Part shown: piece after piece, positions 1-5,516 of the stretch
Numbering within the stretch: position 1 is the first letter of the stretch
Layout: the number at the start of each line of letters is the position of its first letter
Position numbers and translations under genes: made by a program
Notes under the pieces: generated by a model
Databases searched by the model: none
The model's input: the letters and a program-made list of their open reading frames with translations, nothing else
Told to the model about the DNA's origin: nothing
Assembly: GCA_016191985.1 (NCBI GenBank)
Contig: JACPVB010000094.1
Location: 1 to 6,022, forward strand
Direction: 5' to 3'
Length of the DNA: 6,022 nucleotides
From: Chloroflexota bacterium
GTDB lineage: Bacteria > Chloroflexota > Anaerolineae > Anaerolineales > Villigracilaceae

Positions 1-2
1 AA

Positions 3-212
3 CCGGTTGCCAATTCGGGCTGCACGGCTATTGTCCACTGGCCGGATGGCCGCACAGAGTCGACCAACATCACAACCAATTCCAATGGCGTGGGCATCAT
101 CTCACTCTCTTTCACCAACCAGCCCTACGGCAGCCTGATTTACACAGACGTTACCTGCACCTCCAACGGGTTGAGCGCCACCACCACCACATCGTTCAGA
201 ATCTGGTATTAA
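3..212 (+). CDS. C-terminal fragment of a secreted Ig-like-fold surface protein (5' end outside window)
   Basis: An open frame enters from the left edge and ends at the TAA at 210-212, giving the last 69 residues of a larger protein. The visible part is rich in Thr, Ser and Asn and alternates hydrophobic and polar residues as in beta strands. It includes the segment AIVHWPDGRTESTNIT, then a Gly-centred turn and a closing strand TTTTSFRIWY. This pattern fits the final domain of a bacterial Ig-like (Big/invasin-type) repeat protein, usually exported and displayed on the cell surface or secreted. Two cysteines, in SGCTA and DVTCTS, could form a disulfide, which also fits export. No catalytic domain is visible in this part, so the function of the full protein cannot be told. 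The frame is supported by its clean ending just before a strong terminator hairpin. The family assignment is inferred from pattern only. Confidence 0.72.
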   Translation, partial: PVANSGCTAIVHWPDGRTESTNITTNSNGVGIISLSFTNQPYGSLIYTDVTCTSNGLSATTTTSFRIWY

Positions 213-238
213 ATTCAAATTCCCTTTTGTACCGCTCG

Positions 239-273
239 AAAGTACTGCAATATAAATATTGCAGTACTTTTTT
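239..273 (+). terminator. Rho-independent terminator between convergent genes
   Basis: A perfect 14-bp inverted repeat (239-252 with 257-270) encloses a 4-base loop. It is followed by an uninterrupted run of six T (268-273, partly inside the stem). It lies 26 bases after the stop of the left gene. The minus-strand gene's stop codon (272-274) abuts the other side, so the hairpin lies directly after both coding ends. In the plus direction it has the classical U tract. In the minus direction only three T follow the stem before C/G-rich sequence, so it may work less well that way. Confidence 0.88.
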
Positions 274-961
274 ATAACAATTCCTTCAAATCAAAAACGG
301 GGCCATCTTTGCAAGCCATCTTCCATTGCTGCCCAACCATCACCGCACAGATGCCGCATTCGGCGAGCGCGCCACAAGGCATTTGCGTGCGAATTAAGAC
401 CTGCACTTCCCCCTGCGACTGTCGCTCAGGATGCGCCGCGACCTGATTCTTTTTCCCAAGCATTTCTTTCAGCTGATTCATATTCTCGCGCGCCACATCC
501 ATGGCGGCGTAATCGGCCCATGGAAGAATTTCCAACATGGCTTTTAAGGGTTGTACTTCCACAACTTCAGGCAGGTCGTTGACCTGGGTATCGCACAGCA
601 GAACGATTTCGGCATTTTGTTTGAGCGCGAGGGATATTAATCCGTGCAAGCGGGTGGGAGAATCATCGAAGGCGATCAATGCCACTTTGCGGGCAGGCAC
701 GGGGATCGTGAAGCCATGTCCCAACGGACCGCGCAGGTTGAGGAACGTGCCCAATGTCCATGAAGCGGGCAAAGGAGCGGCAGAAAAAAACCCATTCGGC
801 GCGGGGCGGTTGAAGAAAACAGGATCAGCTATCGGTGAGTCCGAAGCGTTTGCGTGGGCGAGCAGGTACTGTCCGGGGGCGGGGATCAGTTCGGGCGGGC
901 AATCGATGCGGGCGGAGCCGTCCCAAAAAATTTCCTTGATGATGCCTTTGTCAATCTTCAT
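272..961 (-). CDS. PyrK-like [2Fe-2S] electron-transfer protein (dihydroorotate dehydrogenase subunit family), degenerate NAD site
   Basis: The 229-residue product resembles PyrK, which passes electrons between the PyrD flavin and NAD in class 1B dihydroorotate dehydrogenase. Seen: an N-terminal ferredoxin-reductase-like barrel with PAPGQY (28-32) and RGPLGHGF (77-84), matching the family's PGQF and GPLGxGF. A C-terminal iron-sulfur segment has cysteines at 196, 202, 205 and 217, ending in ACKDGPVFDLKEL, a PyrK signature. Odd: the first two cysteines are separated by five residues where I expect four. The FAD motif (RRPxS in relatives) is blurred to FFNRPAP. The glycine-rich NAD motif expected after the barrel is replaced by ALIAFDDSPTRLHG (95-108). 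It may therefore bind an iron-sulfur cluster and flavin without using NAD. The ATG at 961 was chosen because MKIDKGIIKEI matches the usual N-terminus; the frame stays open to a GTG at 1012, and no candidate start has a clear Shine-Dalgarno. No pyrD is in the window, so a pathway role is unproven. Confidence 0.82.
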   Translation of the reverse strand: MKIDKGIIKEIFWDGSARIDCPPELIPAPGQYLLAHANASDSPIADPVFFNRPAPNGFFSAAPLPASWTLGTFLNLRGPLGHGFTIPVPARKVALIAFDDSPTRLHGLISLALKQNAEIVLLCDTQVNDLPEVVEVQPLKAMLEILPWADYAAMDVARENMNQLKEMLGKKNQVAAHPERQSQGEVQVLIRTQMPCGALAECGICAVMVGQQWKMACKDGPVFDLKELL

Positions 962-1001
962 TGGAGAAATGTTAACACGCATTAAGGGCAGAAGCAAGCG
1001 G

Positions 1002-1009
1002 GTTATAAT
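1002..1009. promoter_or_regulatory. Promoter -10 box for the SPFH gene, overlapping a possible divergent -10
   Basis: A consensus TATAAT lies at 1004-1009, 28 bases before the ATG at 1037, giving a predicted start of transcription near 1016. The best -35 candidate, TTAAGG at 982-987 with a 16-base spacer, is weak. Because TTATAA is self-complementary, the minus strand reads TATAAC at 1007-1002, which could drive the divergent PyrK-like gene with a leader of about 35 bases to the ATG at 961. This is a prediction from motif and position only. Confidence 0.55.
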
Positions 1010-1036
1010 CACAAAAAATAGGTTTCGGAGGAAACT

Positions 1037-2053
1037 ATGAATATTTCAACTTTACTGCAGGGACTTGCGTCCTTTGCCTGGATCGCTTTTTTCGGCGTGC
1101 TGGTGATGATCTTCGTGCGTTCCAGCCGCAACCAACCCGCAAAAGGATTGACCTCGATAGTGATTATTTTGCTGGTTGCCGCAGTTCTCTTGACCTCGGT
1201 GGGCGCAGGGTTGGTTTTCCTGCAAGCCAACGAATATGGTGTGGTGATCTCAGCTTTTCAGCCGAACGGCTATCGCACACAGGCGTTGGGACCGGGCTTG
1301 CATTGGATCATCCCGTTCATCGAGAGCGTGCAAAAATATTCGGTTGCGCGGCAAACGTATACCATGTCTTCCGCGAGCACGGAGGGATCCGTGCAGGGGG
1401 ATGATTCCATTCAGGCGCGCACCAAGGACGGCCAGCAGGTCTTCATCGATGCTTCCGTCATTTATGCGGCGGACCCCACACAGTTAATTCAATTGCACAT
1501 CAACTGGCAAAACCGCTATGAAGAAAATGTGGTGCGGCCTGTGGCACGCGCGGCTATCCGCAATGCGGTTTCACAATTCGGCGTAGAAGAATTGGTGAGC
1601 ACAAAGCGGGGTGAGTTGGAGCAGGCGATCCGTGATGAGATCGAAGCCAAACTCAAAGCCAACAATATCATCATGTCCGATTTTCTGATGCGTAATATTC
1701 GTTTCAGCGATGAATACGCGGCCGCTGTGGAACAAAAACAAGTTGCGGAACAACAGGCTCAGCAAGCCAAGTTTGTTGTGGAATCAAAGAAGCAGGAAGC
1801 CGAACAGGCGCGCCAGATCGCGCAAGGTCAGGCGGATGCGGCTGTGATCGCGGCGCAGGGCGCGGCGGAAGCGCGCCTCATCGAGGCAGAAGCGGAAGCA
1901 CAAGCCAATCGCTTGATCGCGGAATCGATCACGCCTGAATTGGTACAGTATCAATACGTTTTGAAACTTGCCCCGGGCGTGCAGACCATTTTCATCCCTA
2001 CCGGCAATCAGTTTATTTTGCCGCTGCCCGGCTCACCTCCAATCCCGCAGTAA
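1037..2053 (+). CDS. Membrane-anchored SPFH/prohibitin-family protein
   Basis: The 338-residue protein has two N-terminal hydrophobic segments (about 8-28 and 38-62) separated by a basic stretch SSRNQPAKG. An SPFH/PHB domain follows from about 63 to 225, with typical landmarks: NEYGVVISAF, ALGPGLHWIIPFIESV (84-98), DGQQVFIDASVIYA (131-144), the VRPVARAAIRNAVSQF helix (167-181) and IIMSDFLMRNIRFSDEY (211-227). Residues 228-295 are a long Ala/Glu/Gln-rich coiled coil, and the tail is Pro-rich. Family members (prohibitin, stomatin, HflK/C, flotillin) assemble into large rings or cages on the membrane that organise lipids or hold membrane proteases. The substrate or partner of this one cannot be told, and no NfeD or FtsH gene lies beside it. 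The ATG at 1037 is fixed by GGAGG at 1027-1031, five bases upstream. It appears to have its own promoter and to be transcribed divergently from the PyrK-like gene. Confidence 0.93.
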   Translation: MNISTLLQGLASFAWIAFFGVLVMIFVRSSRNQPAKGLTSIVIILLVAAVLLTSVGAGLVFLQANEYGVVISAFQPNGYRTQALGPGLHWIIPFIESVQKYSVARQTYTMSSASTEGSVQGDDSIQARTKDGQQVFIDASVIYAADPTQLIQLHINWQNRYEENVVRPVARAAIRNAVSQFGVEELVSTKRGELEQAIRDEIEAKLKANNIIMSDFLMRNIRFSDEYAAAVEQKQVAEQQAQQAKFVVESKKQEAEQARQIAQGQADAAVIAAQGAAEARLIEAEAEAQANRLIAESITPELVQYQYVLKLAPGVQTIFIPTGNQFILPLPGSPPIPQ

Positions 2054-2082
2054 TCATGAAAAAGAGTATTAACCATAGAGGA

Positions 2083-2129
2083 CACAGAGTTCACAGAGAT
2101 TTTTAAAAGGTTTCTCTGTGGTCTCTGTG
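2083..2129. repeat. Inverted repeat built of CACAGAG units, dispersed-repeat type
   Basis: CACAGAG (2083-2089) and CACAGAGA (2092-2099) pair with TCTCTGTG (2113-2120) and CTCTGTG (2123-2129). This gives about 17 base pairs with a two-base imperfect step and a 13-base A/T-rich loop. Each arm is itself a tandem of two near-identical CACAGAG units, and a third relative, CATAGAG, lies at 2074-2080. No T tract follows on either strand, so it is not a classical terminator. Similar CACAGAG-rich palindromes are known as dispersed intergenic repeats in diverse bacteria. It fills most of the gap between the SPFH gene and selD. Confidence 0.7.
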
Positions 2130-2160
2130 GCAAAAGACTCTAGGTCATTCTGGAGAATAA

Positions 2161-3222
2161 ATGCCGATTCCACAAACTGGACGCGAAATTCGCCTGACGA
2201 CTCTTTCCGCCTGCGCGGGTTGAGCTTCCAAACTAAGCGCGGAAGCGCTGACGCAGGTTCTGCGTCCCATTAAAGATATCTTCAACCCCGCCTCGTATCC
2301 GGACCTGTTGATTGGCCTTGACTCCCCGGATGACGCGGCCGTTTGGCGTTTAAGTGACGACAAAGCCATTGTGGTCACCACGGATTTCTTTACCCCGGTT
2401 GTGGATACGGCCTACGAATACGGCGCGATTGCCGCGGCAAACAGTCTCTCGGATGTGTATGCGATGGGCGGAATGCCTTTCCTGGCGTTGAACATTGCGG
2501 CCTTGCCGGATAATCTTCCCACTGAAATATCTAGTGAAATTTTACGCGGTGGCGCAGAGAAGGCGCGTGAGGCGGGCGTCGTGGTCGCAGGCGGACACAC
2601 AGTCAAAGACAATGAACCGAAATTCGGGTTGGTGGCAATCGGGTTTGTGGACCCGCGCAAGCTCATCAGCAAAAGCGGATTGAAAGTTGGCGATGTGCTC
2701 GTGTTGACAAAACCCCTCGGCGGCGGTGTGACCACGACTGCCTTGAAGCAGGAAAAAGTAGAAGAAGCGCACATCAACGAAGCGATTGAGTGGATGTCTC
2801 GTTTGAATAAAACCGCCAGCGAGTTGGCCGTGGAATTCGGTGTGCGCGGTGGGACGGATGTTACCGGCTTCGGCTTGCTCGGTCACGGCCTGGAAATGGC
2901 AAAGGCATCCGGGGTGTCCCTGCACATTGAATATTCAAAGATTCCCTTTTTGAGCGGCGCGCGCGGATATGCGGAGAAGGGTATTTTCCCCGGCGGCGCA
3001 TTTGACAATAAAATGTATTTTGAAAAATCGGTTAATTTCAACGAAAAAATTAACGAACCTGCCCAAATGCTGTTGTTCGATCCGCAGACTAGCGGGGGTT
3101 TGTTGCTTGGTGTTCCCCGTGAAAAATTGGCTGAGTTTGAACAGCGGGCGCGGGAAATGAATCAGCGGGTGTGGGTGATCGGGGACGTGCGAGCAGGCGT
3201 CGGCGCGGAGGTTGAAGCGTAA
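2161..3222 (+). CDS. selD: Selenide, water dikinase (selenophosphate synthase), selenocysteine-containing
   Basis: SelD makes selenophosphate from selenide and ATP, the selenium donor for Sec-tRNA and for selenouridine in tRNA. The frame is 353 residues with the in-frame TGA at 2221-2223 read as selenocysteine 21. The N-terminus IRLTTLSACAG-U-ASKLS aligns with the E. coli SelD segment around catalytic Cys17 and Lys20: Sec21 replaces Cys17, and Lys24 matches Lys20. Further family motifs are SPDDAAVW (55-62, metal/ATP Asp), TTDFFTPVVD (73-82), NSLSDVYAMGG, VVAGGHTVKDNEP, GGTDVTGFGLLGHG and DPQTSGGLLLG near the C-terminus. ATG 2161 is directly preceded by an in-frame TAA (2158-2160), and GGAG (2152-2155) lies five bases upstream, so the start is well fixed. 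Starting at TTG 2308 would drop the catalytic N-terminus. Hairpins right after the TGA fit a bacterial SECIS. The second family Cys (E. coli Cys19) is Ser23 here, while Cys18 creates a CxxU arrangement. It is followed without a gap by the next gene (TAATG). Confidence 0.95.
2221..2266 (+). promoter_or_regulatory. Sec UGA codon with predicted bacterial SECIS element
   Basis: Directly after the in-frame TGA (2221-2223) the mRNA can form a 5-bp hairpin, AGCGC (2236-2240) with GCGCT (2245-2249), closed by a GGAA tetraloop. The loop starts after a 17-base spacer. As I recall, the E. coli fdhF SECIS has about the same spacing and also carries G in its loop, the base contacted by SelB. Immediately next is a second perfect hairpin, GACGCAG (2250-2256) with CTGCGTC (2260-2266) and loop GTT, 33 bases after the TGA. 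Either could be the SelB-binding stem-loop, and they could stack end to end. A competing pairing, GCTTCC (2224-2229) with GGAAGC (2241-2246), is excluded if the first hairpin forms. Which structure is used is not decided by sequence alone. Confidence 0.78.
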
Positions 3223-3371
3223 TGTTCCGCATCGGCATTTTGGAATTGGCGTTAACCTGCGGGCTTATCGTCCTGGCGATCATTATTCCCTTGATCGTGT
3301 CCCGTGGGTATGCGCGGTTGAACAAGCGTTTGAAAAATATCGAAAAGAAGATCAATAAAAAGAATGCCTGA
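3222..3371 (+). CDS. Small single-pass membrane protein, 49 residues
   Basis: A short ORF starts with an ATG that shares one base with the selD stop (TAATG) and ends in a TGA inside the start of the deaminase gene (8-base overlap, ATGCCTGA). GGAGG at 3207-3211, ten bases upstream and inside selD, is a good ribosome site. The product begins MFRIGILELALTCGLIVLAI, a hydrophobic helix over about residues 4-27, followed by a strongly basic, helical tail (LNKRLKNIEKKINKK) with heptad-like spacing. I do not recognise a family. It could be a small inner-membrane anchor or regulator with its tail in the cytoplasm. Its exact packing between two real genes, a membrane segment with a positive tail and a good ribosome site make a real gene likely. 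An alternative is that it serves only to couple translation of selD to the deaminase. Confidence 0.72.
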   Translation: MFRIGILELALTCGLIVLAIIIPLIVSRGYARLNKRLKNIEKKINKKNA

Positions 3372-4014
3372 TTTGTGGGACACGCTTTCGCCGCCCTGGC
3401 GGGCCGCGCTTGAAATGGCATGGGAGGCATATTGCAGCGGCACGGTACCAATCGGCGCGGTGGTTGCGGATGCACATGGAAATGTCGTTTCACGCGGACG
3501 TAACCGCATCCTGGATGCATCCGCTCCGGATGGGCAGGTGTGCAATGATACGCTGGCTCATGCCGAGTTGAATGCGTTGCTGGCTTTGAAGCTCGACCAG
3601 CAGGGCCGCCATGCTTCCGTTCTTTATACAACCATGGAGCCTTGTCCATTGTGCATGGGCGCGTTTTATATGTCCCAAGTACGGACGGTCCACTTTGCGG
3701 CGCGCGACCCGTATGCTGGCAGCGTCAACCTTTTAGGGACAACTCCCTATCTCAGCCGAAAGCCCATCCGAGTTGTTACGCCTTTTAGCTCCGCCCTTGA
3801 AATCGGCCTGATCGCAATGTTGGTGGAAAGGGAAATAATGCTGCGCGGAGAAGCTGTAATTTCGAGCCGTTTTTTTGACGAATGGCGGGCCATGTCTCTT
3901 GAAGCCGTGGAATTTGGGGTCAGGTTGTTTCGGTCGCAGGAACTGCGCAAAAGGCAGAAAAACGGCCTCTCTGCAAATGAAGTTATAAATTGGCTTACAT
4001 ATCAGGTACAATAA
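3364..4014 (+). CDS. Zinc-dependent nucleoside/tRNA-type deaminase (CMP/dCMP deaminase superfamily, TadA-like)
   Basis: The 216-residue protein carries the superfamily's catalytic set. HAE at 66-68 supplies the zinc ligand His66 and proton-shuttling Glu68, and PCPLC at 93-97 supplies zinc ligands Cys94 and Cys97. Upstream are VPIGAVVAD (28-36) and RGRNRI (44-49), whose Asn47 matches the substrate-contacting Asn of TadA-type enzymes. Members hydrolytically deaminate adenosine in tRNA (TadA), guanine, cytosine or related bases. Unlike TadA (about 150-170 residues) it has a C-terminal extension of roughly 60 residues (about 155-216) with aromatic and basic helices (FFDEWRAMSLEAVEFGVRLFR). The substrate is therefore uncertain, and I would not call it tadA. 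The ATG at 3364 lies inside the end of the small membrane protein gene. Only a weak A/G-rich ribosome site precedes it, so translation is probably coupled to the upstream gene. It ends the apparent selD unit; no terminator hairpin was seen after it. Confidence 0.85.
   Translation: MPDLWDTLSPPWRAALEMAWEAYCSGTVPIGAVVADAHGNVVSRGRNRILDASAPDGQVCNDTLAHAELNALLALKLDQQGRHASVLYTTMEPCPLCMGAFYMSQVRTVHFAARDPYAGSVNLLGTTPYLSRKPIRVVTPFSSALEIGLIAMLVEREIMLRGEAVISSRFFDEWRAMSLEAVEFGVRLFRSQELRKRQKNGLSANEVINWLTYQVQ
4005..4012 (+). promoter_or_regulatory. Possible promoter -10 (GGTACAAT) for the downstream CNNM/CorC-type gene
   Basis: TACAAT at 4007-4012 overlaps the end of the deaminase gene. It is preceded by GG, as are the two better TATAAT boxes in this window (1004 and 5816). 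No good -35 was found at 16-18 bases. It would give a transcript starting near 4019, ahead of the CNNM/CorC-type gene. Weak, motif-only prediction. Confidence 0.3.
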
Positions 4015-4043
4015 GGGCTGAAAATTCTTTTGCAACAAACATC

Positions 4044-4193
4044 ATGTCTGAAATCCCCATAGAACCCGATCCAAGCTTCTCCGCGATCCACCTCCCATGT
4101 AATTCATCCATCCAAATTGATGAAATTGTATTTCGCCGCGAATCCATTTTGCGGCTTAATGGTTTTAACCCCCAGAGACTACTTTGCAAGTAA
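4044..4193 (+). CDS. Doubtful 49-codon ORF in the spacer before the CNNM/CorC-type gene
   Basis: An ATG at 4044 opens a 49-residue frame (begins MSEIPIEPDPSFSAIHLPCN) ending in a TAA at 4191-4193, ten bases before the next gene. No family is recognisable, no membrane segment is seen, and there is no convincing ribosome site. Its stop codon overlaps the ribosome site of the next gene, so it could act as a leader ORF, but it may equally be chance. The 188-base spacer (4015-4202) otherwise shows only a weak -10 candidate. Confidence 0.25.
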   Translation: MSEIPIEPDPSFSAIHLPCNSSIQIDEIVFRRESILRLNGFNPQRLLCK

Positions 4194-4202
4194 AAGGAAA
4201 TC

Positions 4203-5495
4203 ATGAGCATTGGTAATGAGATATTAATGATTTTTATTCTGATATTGGTAAATGCCTTTCTTGCCATGTCGGAAGCCGCGCTGGTTGCCTCGCGTAAGGC
4301 ACGCCTGCAACAGCAGGCCGGCGATGGCAATAAATCATCGGCTTTGGCGATCAAGTTGATCGAGGATCCAAATATTTTCCTGTCCACCATCCAGATCGGC
4401 ATTACGTTGATCGGGGTGCTGGCTGGCGCGGTTGGCGGCGCAACCATTTCAGAGACATTGGCTGAAGCGCTGAAGAACGTCCCTTATATCGGCGAATACA
4501 GCACCTCGATAGCGCTGGGAGTCGTGGTAATTTCCATCACGATCCTGACCATCTGGCTGGGCGAGCTGGTTCCAAAAAGACTTGGCATCAACAGTCCTGA
4601 GAAAATCGCTCAAACGGTGGCGGGGCCGATGCTTTTTCTTTCAAGGCTATTTTCCCCGTTCATCAAACTCATGAGCGGAGCCACAAACTTTATTCTGCGC
4701 CTGATCGGGGTCAACCCTTCCACAGACCCTCCCATTACGGAAGAAGAACTTCAGATGCTGATCAACCAGGGCACGGAAGCGGGCGTGTTCGAAGAGGCCG
4801 AGCAGGATATGGTCGAAGGTGTATTCAGTTTGAGCGACCAGCGCATTTATTCGTTAATGACGCCGCGTACGGAAATCGTCTGGCTGGATGTGGAAGACAG
4901 CATGGAAGAAATCCGCACCAAGATTGCGGAAAGTGATTATTCCCGTTTCCCCGTACGGCAGGATTCGCTGGAAACGATCCTGGGTATTGTTAAGTCACGC
5001 GACTTGTTGGTACAAAGCTTATCCGGGGAGGAAATAAAATTAAAAAATCACCTCAAGCCCGCTTATTTCATCCCCGAAACCATGTTCGCATCCCGCGCTT
5101 TGGAAATCTTCAAGGAAAAAGGCACCGAACTGCTGTTGGTTGTCGATGAATTCGGCGGGTTGCAGGGCTTGATCACCATCAACGACATTATCGAAGAAAT
5201 TGTCGGGGAGATCGAGCTGGAAGAACCGCAGGCCACCCAGCGCCAGGACGGTTCGTGGCTATTGGACGGCATGTTGGAAGTGGACGAGTTCAAGGAAATC
5301 TTCAATCTTGATGATTTGCCCCACGAAGATGAATATGAAACCTTGAGCGGCTTCATGATGGTCTCGCTCGGACGCGTGCCGCAAGCTGCCGACCATTTCG
5401 AATGGCATGGCCTGCGCTTTGAAGTGATCGACATGGACGGACGCCGCGTGGACAAGGTACTCGTCACCACCATGCCGAAACCGCAAGCAGCATAG
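4203..5495 (+). CDS. CNNM/CorC-type membrane protein (DUF21, CBS pair, CorC_HlyC domain), 'hemolysin family'
   Basis: The 430-residue protein has the full three-part layout of the family. First comes an N-terminal DUF21/CNNM membrane domain (about 1-175) with hydrophobic segments near 7-29, 60-81 and 103-124, the conserved SEAALVASRKARL (23-35) and GELVPKRLG (120-128). Then a cytoplasmic CBS pair (about 215-335) contains LMTPRTEIVWLD (218-229), YSRFPV, GIVKSRDLL, VVDEFGGLQGLIT (313-325) and NDIIEEIVGEI. Last is a C-terminal CorC_HlyC domain (about 348-425) with DGSWLLDGMLEVDEF. Relatives are linked to magnesium or cobalt efflux and bind ATP at the CBS pair; the old name hemolysin (TlyC) is historical and does not imply a toxin. 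Transport of magnesium is family inference. The ATG at 4203 is fixed by AAAGGA (4193-4198), four bases upstream. The next gene follows after 21 bases, suggesting cotranscription. Confidence 0.94.
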   Translation: MSIGNEILMIFILILVNAFLAMSEAALVASRKARLQQQAGDGNKSSALAIKLIEDPNIFLSTIQIGITLIGVLAGAVGGATISETLAEALKNVPYIGEYSTSIALGVVVISITILTIWLGELVPKRLGINSPEKIAQTVAGPMLFLSRLFSPFIKLMSGATNFILRLIGVNPSTDPPITEEELQMLINQGTEAGVFEEAEQDMVEGVFSLSDQRIYSLMTPRTEIVWLDVEDSMEEIRTKIAESDYSRFPVRQDSLETILGIVKSRDLLVQSLSGEEIKLKNHLKPAYFIPETMFASRALEIFKEKGTELLLVVDEFGGLQGLITINDIIEEIVGEIELEEPQATQRQDGSWLLDGMLEVDEFKEIFNLDDLPHEDEYETLSGFMMVSLGRVPQAADHFEWHGLRFEVIDMDGRRVDKVLVTTMPKPQAA

Positions 5496-5516
5496 GCGTA
5501 AAAAGGGATACAACAA

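Noticed and set aside
537..1040. Plus-strand frame of 167 codons
   Set aside because: It is antisense to the PyrK-like gene, has no recognisable domain and runs through the divergent promoter region.
2076..2129. Short CRISPR-like repeats
   Set aside because: The repeated unit is 7-8 bases and arranged as an inverted pair, with no regular spacers and no cas genes.
2083..2140. Terminator after the SPFH gene
   Set aside because: The hairpin is long but has no T tract on either strand and is built of repeated CACAGAG units, so a dispersed repeat fits better.
2221..2223. TGA as a nonsense mutation making selD a pseudogene
   Set aside because: The codon sits exactly on the known Cys/Sec position, the rest of the frame is intact with all motifs, and SECIS-like hairpins follow.
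2308..3222. SelD starting at TTG 2308 as a shorter, 304-residue protein
   Set aside because: It would lack the catalytic Cys/Sec and Lys. The upstream in-frame sequence matches the SelD N-terminus and has a proper ATG and ribosome site.
3089..3649. Minus-strand frame of 186 codons
   Set aside because: It lies opposite selD, the small membrane protein and the deaminase. Its composition is that of an antisense shadow, with no family match.
5063..5473. Minus-strand frame of 136 codons
   Set aside because: It is Ser-rich and antisense to the CBS/CorC_HlyC part of the CNNM/CorC-type gene; no ribosome site or motif.
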